A stretch of DNA of 64,000 nt from Chrysophaeum taylorii (taxonomy: Eukaryota; Sar; Pelagophyceae; Pelagomonadales; Pelagomonadaceae): positions 17,095 through 81,094 of the forward strand of contig JAQMWT010000239.1 in NCBI GenBank assembly GCA_029834535.1, given 5' to 3'. The translations under genes and the position numbers were made by a program. This document shows, piece by piece, positions 27,326-36,147 of this stretch (its first letter is position 1; each line of letters starts with the position of its first letter). The notes under the pieces were generated by a model, which was not told the origin of the DNA, searched no databases, and saw nothing but the letters and a program-made list of their open reading frames with translations.

Positions 27326-29473
27326 TCACAAGAGGCCAAGGAGGAGGTCGCGTTCGATGGTGTGGGGATTTTTTGCGTTTTTCCGCAGAAATTCAAGTTT
27401 GGTGCGCCGATGGAAGTCGCCCGCATCGTTGAGGAAAGTCGCGAGGTGGTGGAGGGCGAGGCGGTGGACGTCGAAGACAGGGTCGTAGGGGTCGTTCGCG
27501 AGGGCGAGGGCTACGTCGTCCTCGACGCCCGATGGTGGTTGATCCCTCCAGGCCAGGAGAATTTCCTCGGTGACGGGGAGGACGCGGAGGAGGCCGACGC
27601 GGCCGACGTCCCGCCAGACCTGGCGCCTCGCGGCGAGGGGAAAGTTCGGTCGCAGGAGATGGGCGGCGATTTTTGCCGCGAAGGAGCCGTCGCCGTGATC
27701 GAGGACGTGTCGGACGATGGCTTCCGCAAACTTTGCCACAGGATCGTCGGCGTCGATGTCCTTGAGGGCGTCCTCGAAGTCGCGACTCGAAGAACGGCGC
27801 GCGAGATCGTCGGCATCGTAATCGAGATCAAAAAGGGCGGCGTGCGCGACGTGAGCGAAAACGGACCCCGGCGGGAGGGCGTCCGCGTAGCGATTTCCTC
27901 GCTCCAAAGCGCGCAGACACCGGACGTCGCCGTCGATGATGGGTGCCAGTAGCCAGCAGGGCGGAGGCGGGAGGTCGTCGCGATTGACCGCGTCGAGGTG
28001 ATCCGGTTTCACGAAGCCAAACTTGGCGGCGGTCGCGCACGCTAGAGCGGCTATTCTCGGGCCGGAAGCGTGACCCTTGTCCACGGCTGCCAAGGCGAAG
28101 AGGTAGTGAGAGGGGTCGTCGAATACCCGCGCGGCAGCCTCGTGGACGCGCCAGTGCGAGAATCCGCAGCGCGCCACGGCCCGACGCACGGCGCGCGGCG
28201 CGGCGAGCCCGGTTTCCTCGAGGTATTCTAGAGCGGCTAGGGTCGCGTCGGGATCGTCTTCCGCGCGATCGAACAAGGAGGAGGGCGAGGGGCACGCGAG
28301 GTTGCTGTCGCGCGCCAGCGCGGCCCAGAGCCGGAGCTTGAGGGCTGGGTTCGTCTCCTCGGCAGCGGCAGCACAAAGCCGAGCGCGCCGAACCTCGTCG
28401 CTCGACGAAGAGCCCGAACAAAGAGCCGTAGCGTTGGCCGGAGAGGGCAATCGCGCCGCGAGGTCGACGTAGCCGCCCACGGCCGCGATCCGCGCGACCC
28501 ATTTCGGGTCGTGGTGGTTAAGATCCAGAAGAAAAGCTTCCGGAGGCGCGCGGCCCGAAATTTCGCACGCCAGAGCGAAAAGCTCGTCGACGTCCGAGCG
28601 CTCGAGGCGCAGAAGCTCGGCAGCTTTAGGGGTATCGACGTAGAAAACGACGCCGCGCGCCGCCGCCTCGTTTCCCGCGCACAAAGCCTCGAGGGCGATC
28701 CCAATAGCATCCGTGCGCATCGCGTCGTGAACGACGCGCGCCCTAGAAACCGCGATAGACCCTAGAGCCGACCACTCGTCGTCGTCGAGAGAAAGGTTTT
28801 TGAGTCCGCGGAGCCCATGGATGGAATCCCGCAGATTCTCCGCGGCGTACCGGTCGCTCTCGCATTCCCGATCGACGTCGCCGTCGTCGAGGCACACGAA
28901 CAGACCTGCGGCCAGTCCGGCGGCGGCTTCGGGATCGGACGACTCCTTGAGCTGAGAGATCGCGACCCTCTTCGCGGATTTCGTGCTTTGAGCCCGCGCG
29001 CACGCGACCAGCTGTTTAACGCCCGACCCCTCCTTCTTCCAGTGCTCGAGCTTCTTCTTCTCAGATTTCGGAAGCGATTCCGTCGCCGCCTCGAGCTCGG
29101 CCCGCGTTCGAGGCGCTGCTTCAAATCCCTCCTTCTTCTTCTTCCTGCCTCTGAGCCATTCGAACATCTCCTCCCCGACGGCCGCCCGCACCTCGCGCAC
29201 CGCCTCCTCGATCTCAGACACCGACATTCCCGCGAGCCGAGCCGCGTTCTCCTCGCTGATGGCGGCGGCCTCGCTCCCAGCATCACTCAGGGGCAGTTGT
29301 TGTCCTTCCAGTGGTGGTGCTCGAGGTGGTGCTGGTGGAGGTGCGCTTATCGTCTCCTCGCACTGCCGCCGCCGGATCGAGGACCGGACCTCGGGAAACC
29401 CGCCGGACACGCCGCGGGGGGGCGCGCTCGCCGCCGGACGCCGCCGTTCCTGGATCCCCCGAAGCACGCCCAT
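27326..29473 (-). CDS. RPAP1: RNA polymerase II-associated protein 1 (RPAP1)-like
   Basis: ATG 29473 is chosen because the protein then opens with MGVLRGIQERRRP, fitting the conserved N-terminal 'G.I.ER' segment of RPAP1; upstream codons are low-complexity. The 715-residue protein has the RPAP1 N-domain at residues 72-110 (ISEENAARLAGMSVSEIEEA and EEMFEWLRGRKKKKE). A long helical-repeat region follows to the C-terminus. RPAP1 helps assemble or import RNA polymerase II and connects it to chaperones and Mediator. The protein is about half the length of animal homologues, and the C-terminal domain is hard to recognise by eye. The frame is unbroken over 2.1 kb and no intron is evident. Confidence 0.78.
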   Translation of the reverse strand: MGVLRGIQERRRPAASAPPRGVSGGFPEVRSSIRRRQCEETISAPPPAPPRAPPLEGQQLPLSDAGSEAAAISEENAARLAGMSVSEIEEAVREVRAAVGEEMFEWLRGRKKKKEGFEAAPRTRAELEAATESLPKSEKKKLEHWKKEGSGVKQLVACARAQSTKSAKRVAISQLKESSDPEAAAGLAAGLFVCLDDGDVDRECESDRYAAENLRDSIHGLRGLKNLSLDDDEWSALGSIAVSRARVVHDAMRTDAIGIALEALCAGNEAAARGVVFYVDTPKAAELLRLERSDVDELFALACEISGRAPPEAFLLDLNHHDPKWVARIAAVGGYVDLAARLPSPANATALCSGSSSSDEVRRARLCAAAAEETNPALKLRLWAALARDSNLACPSPSSLFDRAEDDPDATLAALEYLEETGLAAPRAVRRAVARCGFSHWRVHEAAARVFDDPSHYLFALAAVDKGHASGPRIAALACATAAKFGFVKPDHLDAVNRDDLPPPPCWLLAPIIDGDVRCLRALERGNRYADALPPGSVFAHVAHAALFDLDYDADDLARRSSSRDFEDALKDIDADDPVAKFAEAIVRHVLDHGDGSFAAKIAAHLLRPNFPLAARRQVWRDVGRVGLLRVLPVTEEILLAWRDQPPSGVEDDVALALANDPYDPVFDVHRLALHHLATFLNDAGDFHRRTKLEFLRKNAKNPHTIERDLLLGLL

Positions 29474-29640
29474 TTTTTGGTGATGATAATAATAATAAGG
29501 GTAAGTAAGGGGAATGAATGAATTCATTGCGCGCTCTCGGCAAAAATCATCATCGACAAGCAAATGAAATGAATCCAAGGTGTGTGAGCCTGCTGCGTGC
29601 CCCGTCTGAAGGAAGGAAGGAAGGAAGGAGGGCAGGATTA

Positions 29641-29850
29641 TCATCCTGACCTGTGCGTCAGTGGGAAGGCGACGCACGCGTGTATCCAGTGCTGGGAGCG
29701 CCTGATTTTGACGAGAGACTCCAACAACTCCTGGCTGCAGACGATCAAGCGCCCACTTTTAGGCTGCGCCATCAACGCTTCACACAAGACGCGCGAAGAA
29801 AGGAAGGGCGTAATGGCGGCCGGAGGCAGCCTCGAAGAATTAAAAATCGC
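29641..29850 (+). mobile_element. hAT element fragment with BED-finger region
   Basis: This segment aligns with 11,434-11,698 of the complete hAT element (TCATCCTG, GCGTCAGTGGGAAGGCGACG, GGAGCGCCTGA, GGCAGCCTCGAAGAAT in the same order). Translation gives SGKATHACIQCWERLILTRD, where the paired Cys of the BED finger are still visible. Neither terminus is present. It is the only recognised transposon piece inside the main gene island and sits in the spacer upstream of RPAP1. Confidence 0.7.
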
Positions 29851-29853
29851 AGG

Positions 29854-30516
29854 TTACGAGGAGGACGACGAGGCGGGAATCTTTTCGTATCCAAGAGGAG
29901 CGGTCGTCGCTGCCGCGCTCGCCGGCGACCGAGGACGCCGCCAAAGCCACCAGGCGACCGGGAGGTACGAGAGAACGCCAATCGCGGCCATGGCAGCGAG
30001 GAGTAGTAAGGTGAAGCGGAGTGTCGGGTGATGGCAACGCTCGTCGCGAGCGCGGCGAGAGCGTAGAGGCCAATCTCGGCCCCGTTGTGGAGGCCCGACA
30101 AAGTTCCTGCGCTGTCGGCGTCGACGAAGCCCATGAGAGAGCACGGAGGTACCCGAAGGGACCAGGGTGCAGATCAAGAAGTTGAAGACCCGCGAGACGC
30201 TCACCGCGACGAGAACGCCGCCATTCCCCGGTCGATAACGAACGGGGTCGAAGAAGAAGAAGAAGAAGAAGAAGAAGAAGAGGCCGGCAAATAGGGCGAC
30301 GGCGACGACTCCGATGGCGGCGACGGCACCTGCCACGAGGGCGTGGGTGGTGATGCACGCGCGGAGCGCTTTGCTCGCCGTGCCGCCGGCGATCGCGAAG
30401 AGGCCGGCGGCCCCGACGGCGTAGCCGGCGCGCGAGATCGTAAGGCCGAGGTCGTCGTGGAAGAGGAACGGGTACGCCGGTTGGGTGTTTCCGCGTTTTA
30501 AAATCTCGCGAGACAT
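29854..30516 (-). pseudogene. Multi-pass membrane protein, two compensating frameshifts
   Basis: From ATG 30516 the frame encodes a basic start and hydrophobic helices (YAVGAAGLFAIAGG, LVAGAVAAIGVVAVALFAG) followed by ten consecutive Phe from a GAA-type microsatellite. At about 30,134 the best-reading frame moves to GFVDADSAGTLSGLHNGAEI and GLYALAALATSVAITRH. At about 30,030 it returns to TLRFTLLLLAAMAAIGVLSY. The nominal frame stays open but is unnaturally Arg-rich between these points. Either two small indels have damaged the gene or the assembly has errors. Composition suggests a transporter, with a weak resemblance to the C-terminal half of ferroportin-type carriers; I do not assign a function. 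Confidence 0.45.
30254..30287. repeat. GAA microsatellite encoding a poly-Phe tract
   Basis: About eleven GAA units on the plus strand; on the minus strand they read as ten Phe inside a membrane segment of the gene at 29,854-30,516. Confidence 0.9.
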
Positions 30517-30874
30517 GGTCGCCAGTAGGCGGCAAGTACATCATCCGACGGCCGGAAGACGCCCTCGTCTCCTTCTACAATTTCTTGTGCGAACGAGACA
30601 CGTGTAACAACGCTTTGATCATCGACGCGGGCCAGCCTACTGTCGCGTCGAGACGGCCGCGTCTCGCTCGAGACGTTCGCGTATATTCTCGAGGGCCTCT
30701 CGCGTTCGGCCAAATTTCTGGCCTTTTGCGGTCGAATGGATCAAGGCGGCCATAGCCCACCCCGAGGACATCCGCGTACGAACACTTCAAATCCGACGCG
30801 CGCGGAGAGATCGAGTACCGCGTCTCCCGCTTCGTCGCGTTCGACTCGACGAGGTCGGCCGCGGCGAAAAAAAA
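30517..30874 (+). other. Possible upstream part of the decarboxylase pseudogene
   Basis: Plus-strand pieces in different frames read coherently: KYIIRRPEDALVSFYNFLCE with NNALIIDAGQ, ETFAYILEGLSRSAKFLAFC, and WIKAAIAHPEDIRVRTLQI. They could belong to the decayed gene that follows or to a separate lost gene. No start codon is evident. Confidence 0.3.
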
Positions 30875-31705
30875 GGTGCTTACCTCCTCCTCCTCCAAGC
30901 TCAAGAGCTTCTTGGAAGAGCGATGGAAGGCCCTTGTCGAGGCTCAACTCGGCTGCGCCGCCTACGGCGAACTTCTCGCCCTGATTCGTCGGCTCCGAGC
31001 GCGACATCACCCGTCGCCCCTCGACCGCGATGATACGGGCTGCGCTGCCGGCACAAGAAGAAGACCGGTCCCTGATGGCGGAAGCCTTCGACTGGGCCGC
31101 CGTCCTCGCGGTCCGGCCGGACGCGCGGTCGCTCGGCGCGCCGCCGCCAAAGCAGCCGCCGCCCGCCAAATATATCATCCGGACGACGGCGCCGAAGCGA
31201 TCGCTGCCTCCGTCTGCCCCGAGGGCCTCGGAGCGAAGGCCGCCGCGATGCAACTCTGGAAAGGGACGGTCGCGACACTCCAAGGCGGGCTGCGATCATC
31301 AAACGGGCACCCCACGAGCCTCGCTTACGTCGGCTCGGCGCCGACTCCCGCGCTGCCGACTGGATGATCCTGACAAAACGCCCCGCGGAACGACGAGGCC
31401 CCGGGCTTTGTCGAGGCCGAGCGCGCCGCGATCCGCTGGCTTGCCACCTGCGCTGGCTTCCCCGCGGAGACTCTCGGTGGCTGCTTCGTATCTGGCGGGA
31501 CGCTGCGCACCATACCGCGCGATCGACCTTTCGTGGCCGCCAGAGAGGCGCTGCTGCTGCCAAGGATGATCTGGCGATCATCTCCAGTGGCGAGCCCACC
31601 GAGCATCTTGGCCGCCTCTTCTTTCGCCTCTGCTTCGTCAACCCAAAAACCGACCCCGCCGACGTAATTCGAGTCCTTCGCACCCTCCTCGACGACGACG
31701 ACTAG
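30875..31705 (+). pseudogene. Broken group II PLP-dependent decarboxylase
   Basis: Pieces in alternating plus frames follow the order of pyridoxal-phosphate (glutamate/aromatic amino-acid type) decarboxylases. KLKSFLEERWKALVEAQLG comes first. SSNGHPTSLAYVGSAPTPA matches 'HP.f.gy....p'. NDEAPGFVEAERAAIRWLAT and CAGFPAETLGGCFVSGGTL match the 'sP..te.E..v..wl..l.GfP....G.f.SGGT' block. The C-terminus is FFRLCFVNPKTDPADVIRVL, ending in TAG near 31,705. The whole central domain with the PLP-binding Lys is absent between the SGGT block and the tail, and the frame changes at least three times. The gene is therefore inactive. Confidence 0.6.
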
Positions 31706-32134
31706 GACGTCACGAGCGTCTTCTTGACAACGTATTGCTGACGCACTTCGTCCTGAGGGGGCGGCCTATTCATTCGAGCAGAAACAAAGCTTGCAGCATC
31801 ATCATCATCATCATCTTAGAGGAGCGACGAACGACGACTAGACTAGCGAGCGAGTGCTGCCGCTGCTGCTTCGGCGGACGTGTGCTGTCGTCGTGTGGCC
31901 GGCCGCCTTAAAAACGACGTCAGCCTCCTCAATTTCTTTCGCAGGGAGGGAGGGAGGCAGGCTATTTCCGGGGTAATTTCTAGGGCCGACAGACAACTAA
32001 GGTGGGAGCGAACGCGCGTGAGGCTGCTCGGCGTACTACGGAACTTGGTGGAAAGGCGGGCCAGGAGAAGACGCGTACGTTTTTTGACAAGAAAGTGCGT
32101 CTAATAAGGGTAAGCGACGAGGGTTGGTTGAAGT
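31706..32134. other. Spacer upstream of the Z-ISO gene
   Basis: No coding signal. It holds a short CAT repeat near 31,799-31,815 and, presumably, the promoter of the plus-strand Z-ISO gene; no core promoter motif stands out. Confidence 0.4.
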
Positions 32135-33163
32135 ATGATGCTGCTGCTCGTGGCTGTCGCCGGGGCCTTCGTAGTGGTGCCCCAGGCGCGCGTGCCCGCG
32201 ACGAAGAAGGTATTCAGGGCGCAGCAGCAGGATTTTCCGCTGGTGGAGGCGGTGCCCGCTGAGACCGAATTCGAGGACGCGGCGTTCTTCTCGCTGAAGA
32301 ACGAGTCGTTGGAATCCTGGGCGGCGTTCGGCGGGGCCGTGAGCGTGGTACTCGGGGCGTTGTACGTTTTGTGGATCCGCGGGGACACGGGCTATGCCGA
32401 CGACTTCCTCGGGGTGTTCGAAGCGATGGACCCGCACCTCGCAACGCTGAGTCTCGGAACGATATTCGCGGTCGCGCACAGCGGAATGGCCGCGTTGCGA
32501 CCCAGGGCCGAGGAGCTCGTGGGTCCCCGCGCCTGGCGCGTTATCTTCGCGCTCGTATCCCTCCCCCTCGCCTACGCCTGGATCCTCTTTTTCATCCAAC
32601 ACCGGTACGACGGCGTTGTTCTCTGGAACGTTCGGGATGTTCCGGGCGTTCGTACGGCCGTCTGGTTTTCGACCTTCGTAAGTTTCTTCCTCCTCTACCC
32701 CTCCACCTTCAACCTCAAGGAGGTCGCCGCCATCGACCGCCCCCAGCTTCACCTCTGGGGCACGGGCGTCTCGCGCATTACCAGGCACCCCCAGGCCTTT
32801 GGCCAGGCGTTATGGAGCTTAGCTCACGGCCTTTGGCTCGGGACCTCGGTCACCTTGGTTACGATGCTCGTCCTCGTCGCGCACCACGCCTTCGCGGCCT
32901 GGCACGGCGACCAGCGCCTCCTCGCGAAGCACGGCGACGACTTCCTCAAGCTCAAGGACGCCACCTCGGTCCTTCCGTTCCAGGCGATCCTCGACGGTCG
33001 CCAGCAAATTCCCGAGGACTACTGGCGCGAGTGGGTCCGCGGGCCCTACGCGGTCGTCGCGGTCGCCACTCTCGGTGCCTACTTCGCCCACCCCTACCTC
33101 CAGGCCTACGCAGCCCTCACCCAAAATTCCGGCCTCCAGCAGGGGGGGATCCTCGGCGCCTAG
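32135..33163 (+). CDS. Z-ISO: 15-cis-zeta-carotene isomerase (Z-ISO), plastid
   Basis: A 342-residue frame from ATG 32135. Z-ISO is a haem-containing, NnrU-related membrane enzyme that converts 9,15,9'-tri-cis- to 9,9'-di-cis-zeta-carotene in carotenoid synthesis. Family blocks are VAHSGMAALRPRAEELVGPR, LPLAYAWILFFIQHRYDG, FFLLYPSTFNLKEVAAIDRP, LHLWGTGVSRITRHPQ, GTSVTLVTMLVLVAHHAF and AWHGDQRLLAKHGDDFLKLK, covering the conserved His residues linked to haem binding. The N-terminus (MMLLLVAVAGAFVVVPQ) is a signal peptide followed by Phe at the likely cleavage site, like the ASAFAP motif of heterokont plastid proteins. About 6-7 membrane spans are expected. Convergent with the TPR gene, stops 16 bp apart. 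Confidence 0.93.
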   Translation: MMLLLVAVAGAFVVVPQARVPATKKVFRAQQQDFPLVEAVPAETEFEDAAFFSLKNESLESWAAFGGAVSVVLGALYVLWIRGDTGYADDFLGVFEAMDPHLATLSLGTIFAVAHSGMAALRPRAEELVGPRAWRVIFALVSLPLAYAWILFFIQHRYDGVVLWNVRDVPGVRTAVWFSTFVSFFLLYPSTFNLKEVAAIDRPQLHLWGTGVSRITRHPQAFGQALWSLAHGLWLGTSVTLVTMLVLVAHHAFAAWHGDQRLLAKHGDDFLKLKDATSVLPFQAILDGRQQIPEDYWREWVRGPYAVVAVATLGAYFAHPYLQAYAALTQNSGLQQGGILGA

Positions 33164-33179
33164 GAGACTTATGGCACTA

Positions 33180-34409
33180 TCATTCGCAGGGGTCGATCAC
33201 GATGTTCAGGACCGCATCTTCGGGGTTGTTGTCGTTGTTGTTGTTCTTGTTGTTGTTGTTGCGCGCGGCAACCCGCCGCCGGCGGCGTCGCGGCGCGCAG
33301 AATTCGTCGCGTTCCGACTCGTCCGACGCGATTTGCTCGAGGTGCTTCTTCTTTGGAGGAGGAGAAGGAGGAGGAGGCTGGTCTTTCGCGGTCGGGGGAG
33401 CGCATTGTCGTTGCCGGATGATGCTCGGCGGCGGTTGTTGGGGCGGGCGGCGGGGGGGAGCTCCCCTCTGTTGTGGCGGGCGAGGGCCGCCGCGGTGGTA
33501 CCTGCGGGGGGGTCCCCGATAAACCCGAGGTGGGGGTTCTTGGTAAACCCGAGGTGGGGGTTCTCGGTAAACCCGAGGTGGGGAATCGCGGCAAAACCGA
33601 GGTGGGGGTTCGCGGTAAAACCGAGGCGGTGGCTCCCGTTGGTACGGCGGCTCCCGTTGGTACGGCGGCTCCCGTTGGTACGGCGGCTCCCGTTGGTACG
33701 GCGGCTCCCGTTGGTACGGCGGCTCACGTTGGTACGGCGGCTCCCGTCGGTAGACCCGAGTTTCCCGGGAGACCCGAGGTGCCACCACCTCGGAGCGACG
33801 CGGCGGCGGGTGCCGCCGCCGAAAACGGAGTTTTAAGTCGAGGAGATTGGGGTGGTTCGGCAGCGCTCTCGAGGCTAACTCGAGAGCAGCTTTCGCCTCT
33901 CGTCGCTTTTCTAGTTCCAAGAGCGCCAACACCTTTTGCTCGTGCGCTCTCGCACAACTCGCGTCCATCGAGAGCGCTTCGTCGCAGGCCGCAACGCACT
34001 TGTCAAAGTCGCGGGTCTTGAGGTAGCAGGCGGCCGAGCTCGCGAGGACGGAAGGTTCGCGGCGTTCGGTCTCGAGATAGGCTTCGAGCGCCTCGCCAAA
34101 CAACTCCTTGCGGAAGAGGTAGTTCCCCAGGGCTTCCTTGTCCCCCGCGCGCAACCTCTGGATCGCCTTGGCCTTGCATTCGAGCGCATTCGTCTCGGTG
34201 CTTTGCAAGGCAAGGGCGCGGTCGCAGTCGTCGAGCGCTCCCGCGGCGTTCCCGGCTCCCAGCTCGCATACCGCGCGCCGCGAGAAGTATTTCGCGTTCT
34301 TCTTGTCTAGCCTTAACGCCTCGCAGAACAGCAACCGCGCGGTCGCGAAGTCGCCGGCAGCGAGTGCCGCCTCGCCGCGGTCCTCAACGCTCCGAAGGGC
34401 GTGCGACAT
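33180..34409 (-). CDS. TPR protein with Pro/Arg-rich tandem-repeat tail
   Basis: A 409-residue frame from ATG 34409. Residues 1-190 are tetratricopeptide repeats (EDRGEAALAAGDFATARLLF, AVCELGAGNAAGALDDCDRA, AACYLKTRDFDKCVAACDEA), a fold that often binds chaperones or peptide tails. A low-complexity tail follows: about seven REPPYQ units encoded by an 18-bp minisatellite, then about five REPPPRVY-type units from a 24-bp minisatellite, then Pro/Gln/Lys-rich sequence and an Asn run. The tail is probably disordered, possibly RNA- or SH3/WW-binding; that is inference. Its start is 35 bp from the start of the divergent PX-domain gene. Confidence 0.8.
   Translation of the reverse strand: MSHALRSVEDRGEAALAAGDFATARLLFCEALRLDKKNAKYFSRRAVCELGAGNAAGALDDCDRALALQSTETNALECKAKAIQRLRAGDKEALGNYLFRKELFGEALEAYLETERREPSVLASSAACYLKTRDFDKCVAACDEALSMDASCARAHEQKVLALLELEKRREAKAALELASRALPNHPNLLDLKLRFRRRHPPPRRSEVVAPRVSRETRVYRREPPYQREPPYQREPPYQREPPYQREPPYQREPPYQREPPPRFYREPPPRFCRDSPPRVYREPPPRVYQEPPPRVYRGPPRRYHRGGPRPPQQRGAPPRRPPQQPPPSIIRQRQCAPPTAKDQPPPPSPPPKKKHLEQIASDESERDEFCAPRRRRRRVAARNNNNKNNNNDNNPEDAVLNIVIDPCE
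33500..33751. repeat. Coding minisatellites (24-bp and 18-bp units)
   Basis: About five 24-bp units (GGTAAACCCGAGGTGGGGG type) at roughly 33,510-33,630, then about seven 18-bp units (GGTACGGCGGCTCCCGTT) at 33,640-33,751. Unit lengths are multiples of three, so copy-number changes keep the reading frame of the TPR protein. Confidence 0.9.
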
Positions 34410-34444
34410 GTAATAATAATAAATAACACTTACCCTCCTCGAAG

Positions 34445-35602
34445 ATGAACGCGTGTTTGGCTCCGAAAAGGTGGTGTCCCGGAACCTTCTTCGAAGGGTG
34501 GGTGGTCGGGTCGGTTGGCATCACCGAAACGAGGCGCGGGGACCTCGTGTACGACGACGACAAGCTCGGGGAGTGGGAATGCGTCCTCCGGTACGTTGCG
34601 CGTCGCGGCGAGGAGGAAAGCCATGGAGTTGCCGTACGCCGGGCCTCGACCTTCGGCCGCCTCGAGACGGCCATCGCGCGGGAGGTCCCGGGCGCGATCC
34701 CGCCCCCCGCCGTGCCCGACATCGGAAGAGGTTCGCGACGCGCGGCGGCGCGGTTCGCCGACCGCCTCGAGCCCTTCCTCGCTCTCCGCTGCGTCGTAGC
34801 TTGGTGCTTCGACGTCGACGCGTTCGACCCTTTCGCCACCTGGACGAGCGACGACGTCTGGATTTCCGCGGCCATCGCCCGCTACGACCACCCCGACAAC
34901 ACGTGTCTCGGCGCGATCGCCGAGTGGCGAAGAGACAGAGATAAGATGCTCGCCGAGTTTCGTTCTCGCGCCGTCGCGGCTTCCGCCGCGCTCGCGACCG
35001 CGAGAGCCAAGATTGCCGAGTTCGCGACTCTTCTTCTGGACGACGACGACGCACCGACCGATATCGTCGACGTCGAGGCGATCGACGATCTGATAAGTTC
35101 GGTTCGCGTCGCCGCCGTCGGGGCTGCGACGGCCGATTTGGCGCGCCGTCGTTCGCTCGAGGCCCGCGGCCAGGCCGCCGCCACCGCGCGATCCCACGCG
35201 GCTCGTTCCCAGAGACTCCAGAACGCGGCGAAGCGCGACACCGAGGCTGAACGCCTCGACACGATGCCCGACGTCCCAAAGTACCAAATTTCGATCCTCC
35301 GCGCCCAGTCCTCCTACGACCTCGCCGTCGCCAACCTCCAGTCCGACGAGACCGCCTGCGACGCGGCCGATGCCCACGCCGAGGACTTGGAGCGAAAAGC
35401 GAACCAAGCCACGGCTACCTTCAAAGCCCACTTCGACGACCTCGCCCTCCGCTTTCCCGACCGCATCTACCGGCTCCGCTCCGATTTCCTAACCGCCCTC
35501 GCGACCTACCACGACAACGCTGCGGCATCTGCGCGGAGGGCCCTCGTCGATGATGATGATGTTAGTGCAGGGGAGGAGGAGGAGGAGGAGGAGGATATTT
35601 GA
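34445..35602 (+). CDS. PX-domain, sorting-nexin-like protein
   Basis: A 385-residue frame from ATG 34445. Residues ~45-120 resemble a PX phosphoinositide-binding domain: VAVRRASTFGRLETAIAREV, PGAIPPPAVPD (the 'P..p' loop) and RFADRLEPFLALRCVV (the helix after the loop). Residues ~160-360 are long amphipathic helices (MLAEFRSRAVAASAALATAR and so on) like the BAR-type C-terminal coiled coil of sorting nexins that bend endosomal membrane. The C-terminus is an acidic Glu run. The PX fold is inferred by pattern and the lipid-binding Arg cannot be confirmed. Divergent from the TPR gene, with 35 bp between start codons. Confidence 0.6.
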   Translation: MNACLAPKRWCPGTFFEGWVVGSVGITETRRGDLVYDDDKLGEWECVLRYVARRGEEESHGVAVRRASTFGRLETAIAREVPGAIPPPAVPDIGRGSRRAAARFADRLEPFLALRCVVAWCFDVDAFDPFATWTSDDVWISAAIARYDHPDNTCLGAIAEWRRDRDKMLAEFRSRAVAASAALATARAKIAEFATLLLDDDDAPTDIVDVEAIDDLISSVRVAAVGAATADLARRRSLEARGQAAATARSHAARSQRLQNAAKRDTEAERLDTMPDVPKYQISILRAQSSYDLAVANLQSDETACDAADAHAEDLERKANQATATFKAHFDDLALRFPDRIYRLRSDFLTALATYHDNAAASARRALVDDDDVSAGEEEEEEEDI

Positions 35603-35706
35603 ACAAGAAGAAGAAGAAGAAGAAGAAGAACTATCATCGAACGGACGGTTTTTTTTTGGTGAAAAAAAAAAAAAACATAATACCCTAAAAAAAAGTCGCG
35701 CTACGT

Positions 35707-36036
35707 ATGGAGGAGCTCCCGGAGACAGTGTTCGTGCGCGGCGTGGCCTTGCCGCGGGCGACGATGGTGCGATGGCTCACCCAGGACAACAAAGCGATGA
35801 TTCTCGAGATGATGAGGCCGCGACGACGCGGCGAGGCCCTCGAGCGCCTCGTTGACTACGAGGAAGATCGCAGGGCCTGGGCGATCGAACGAGAACGACT
35901 CCGGCGCGAATTGGAACGCCTCGTCCAAGAGAACCAGCGCCAGGCCGACGAGACGGCGCGCCTGCGGTGCGAGCTCCAAACCCTCCGCCCCGACGACGCG
36001 CCCGTCTCACAACCGACGCCTGCACCCATACAATAA
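35707..36036 (+). CDS. Small coiled-coil protein of unknown function (109 aa)
   Basis: ATG 35707, 104 bp after the PX gene and on the same strand. The N-terminus (MEELPETVFVRGVALPRAT) could be a small folded segment. Residues 45-93 form a clear coiled coil (RERLRRELERLVQENQRQAD), and the tail is Pro-rich. Composition matches neighbouring real genes and no overlapping frame competes, so I keep it. No family was recognised. The spacer before it contains GAA and A-rich runs. Confidence 0.55.
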   Translation: MEELPETVFVRGVALPRATMVRWLTQDNKAMILEMMRPRRRGEALERLVDYEEDRRAWAIERERLRRELERLVQENQRQADETARLRCELQTLRPDDAPVSQPTPAPIQ

Positions 36037-36147
36037 GACATCGTTTCGTCGGATTTACATCATGCGATAAATCTTATAAGGATACGCCCAAGTCTGTTTG
36101 CCAAAGAAAGTTAGTTGCCTACGCTTCTTCGCATAGAGAATAATCAT

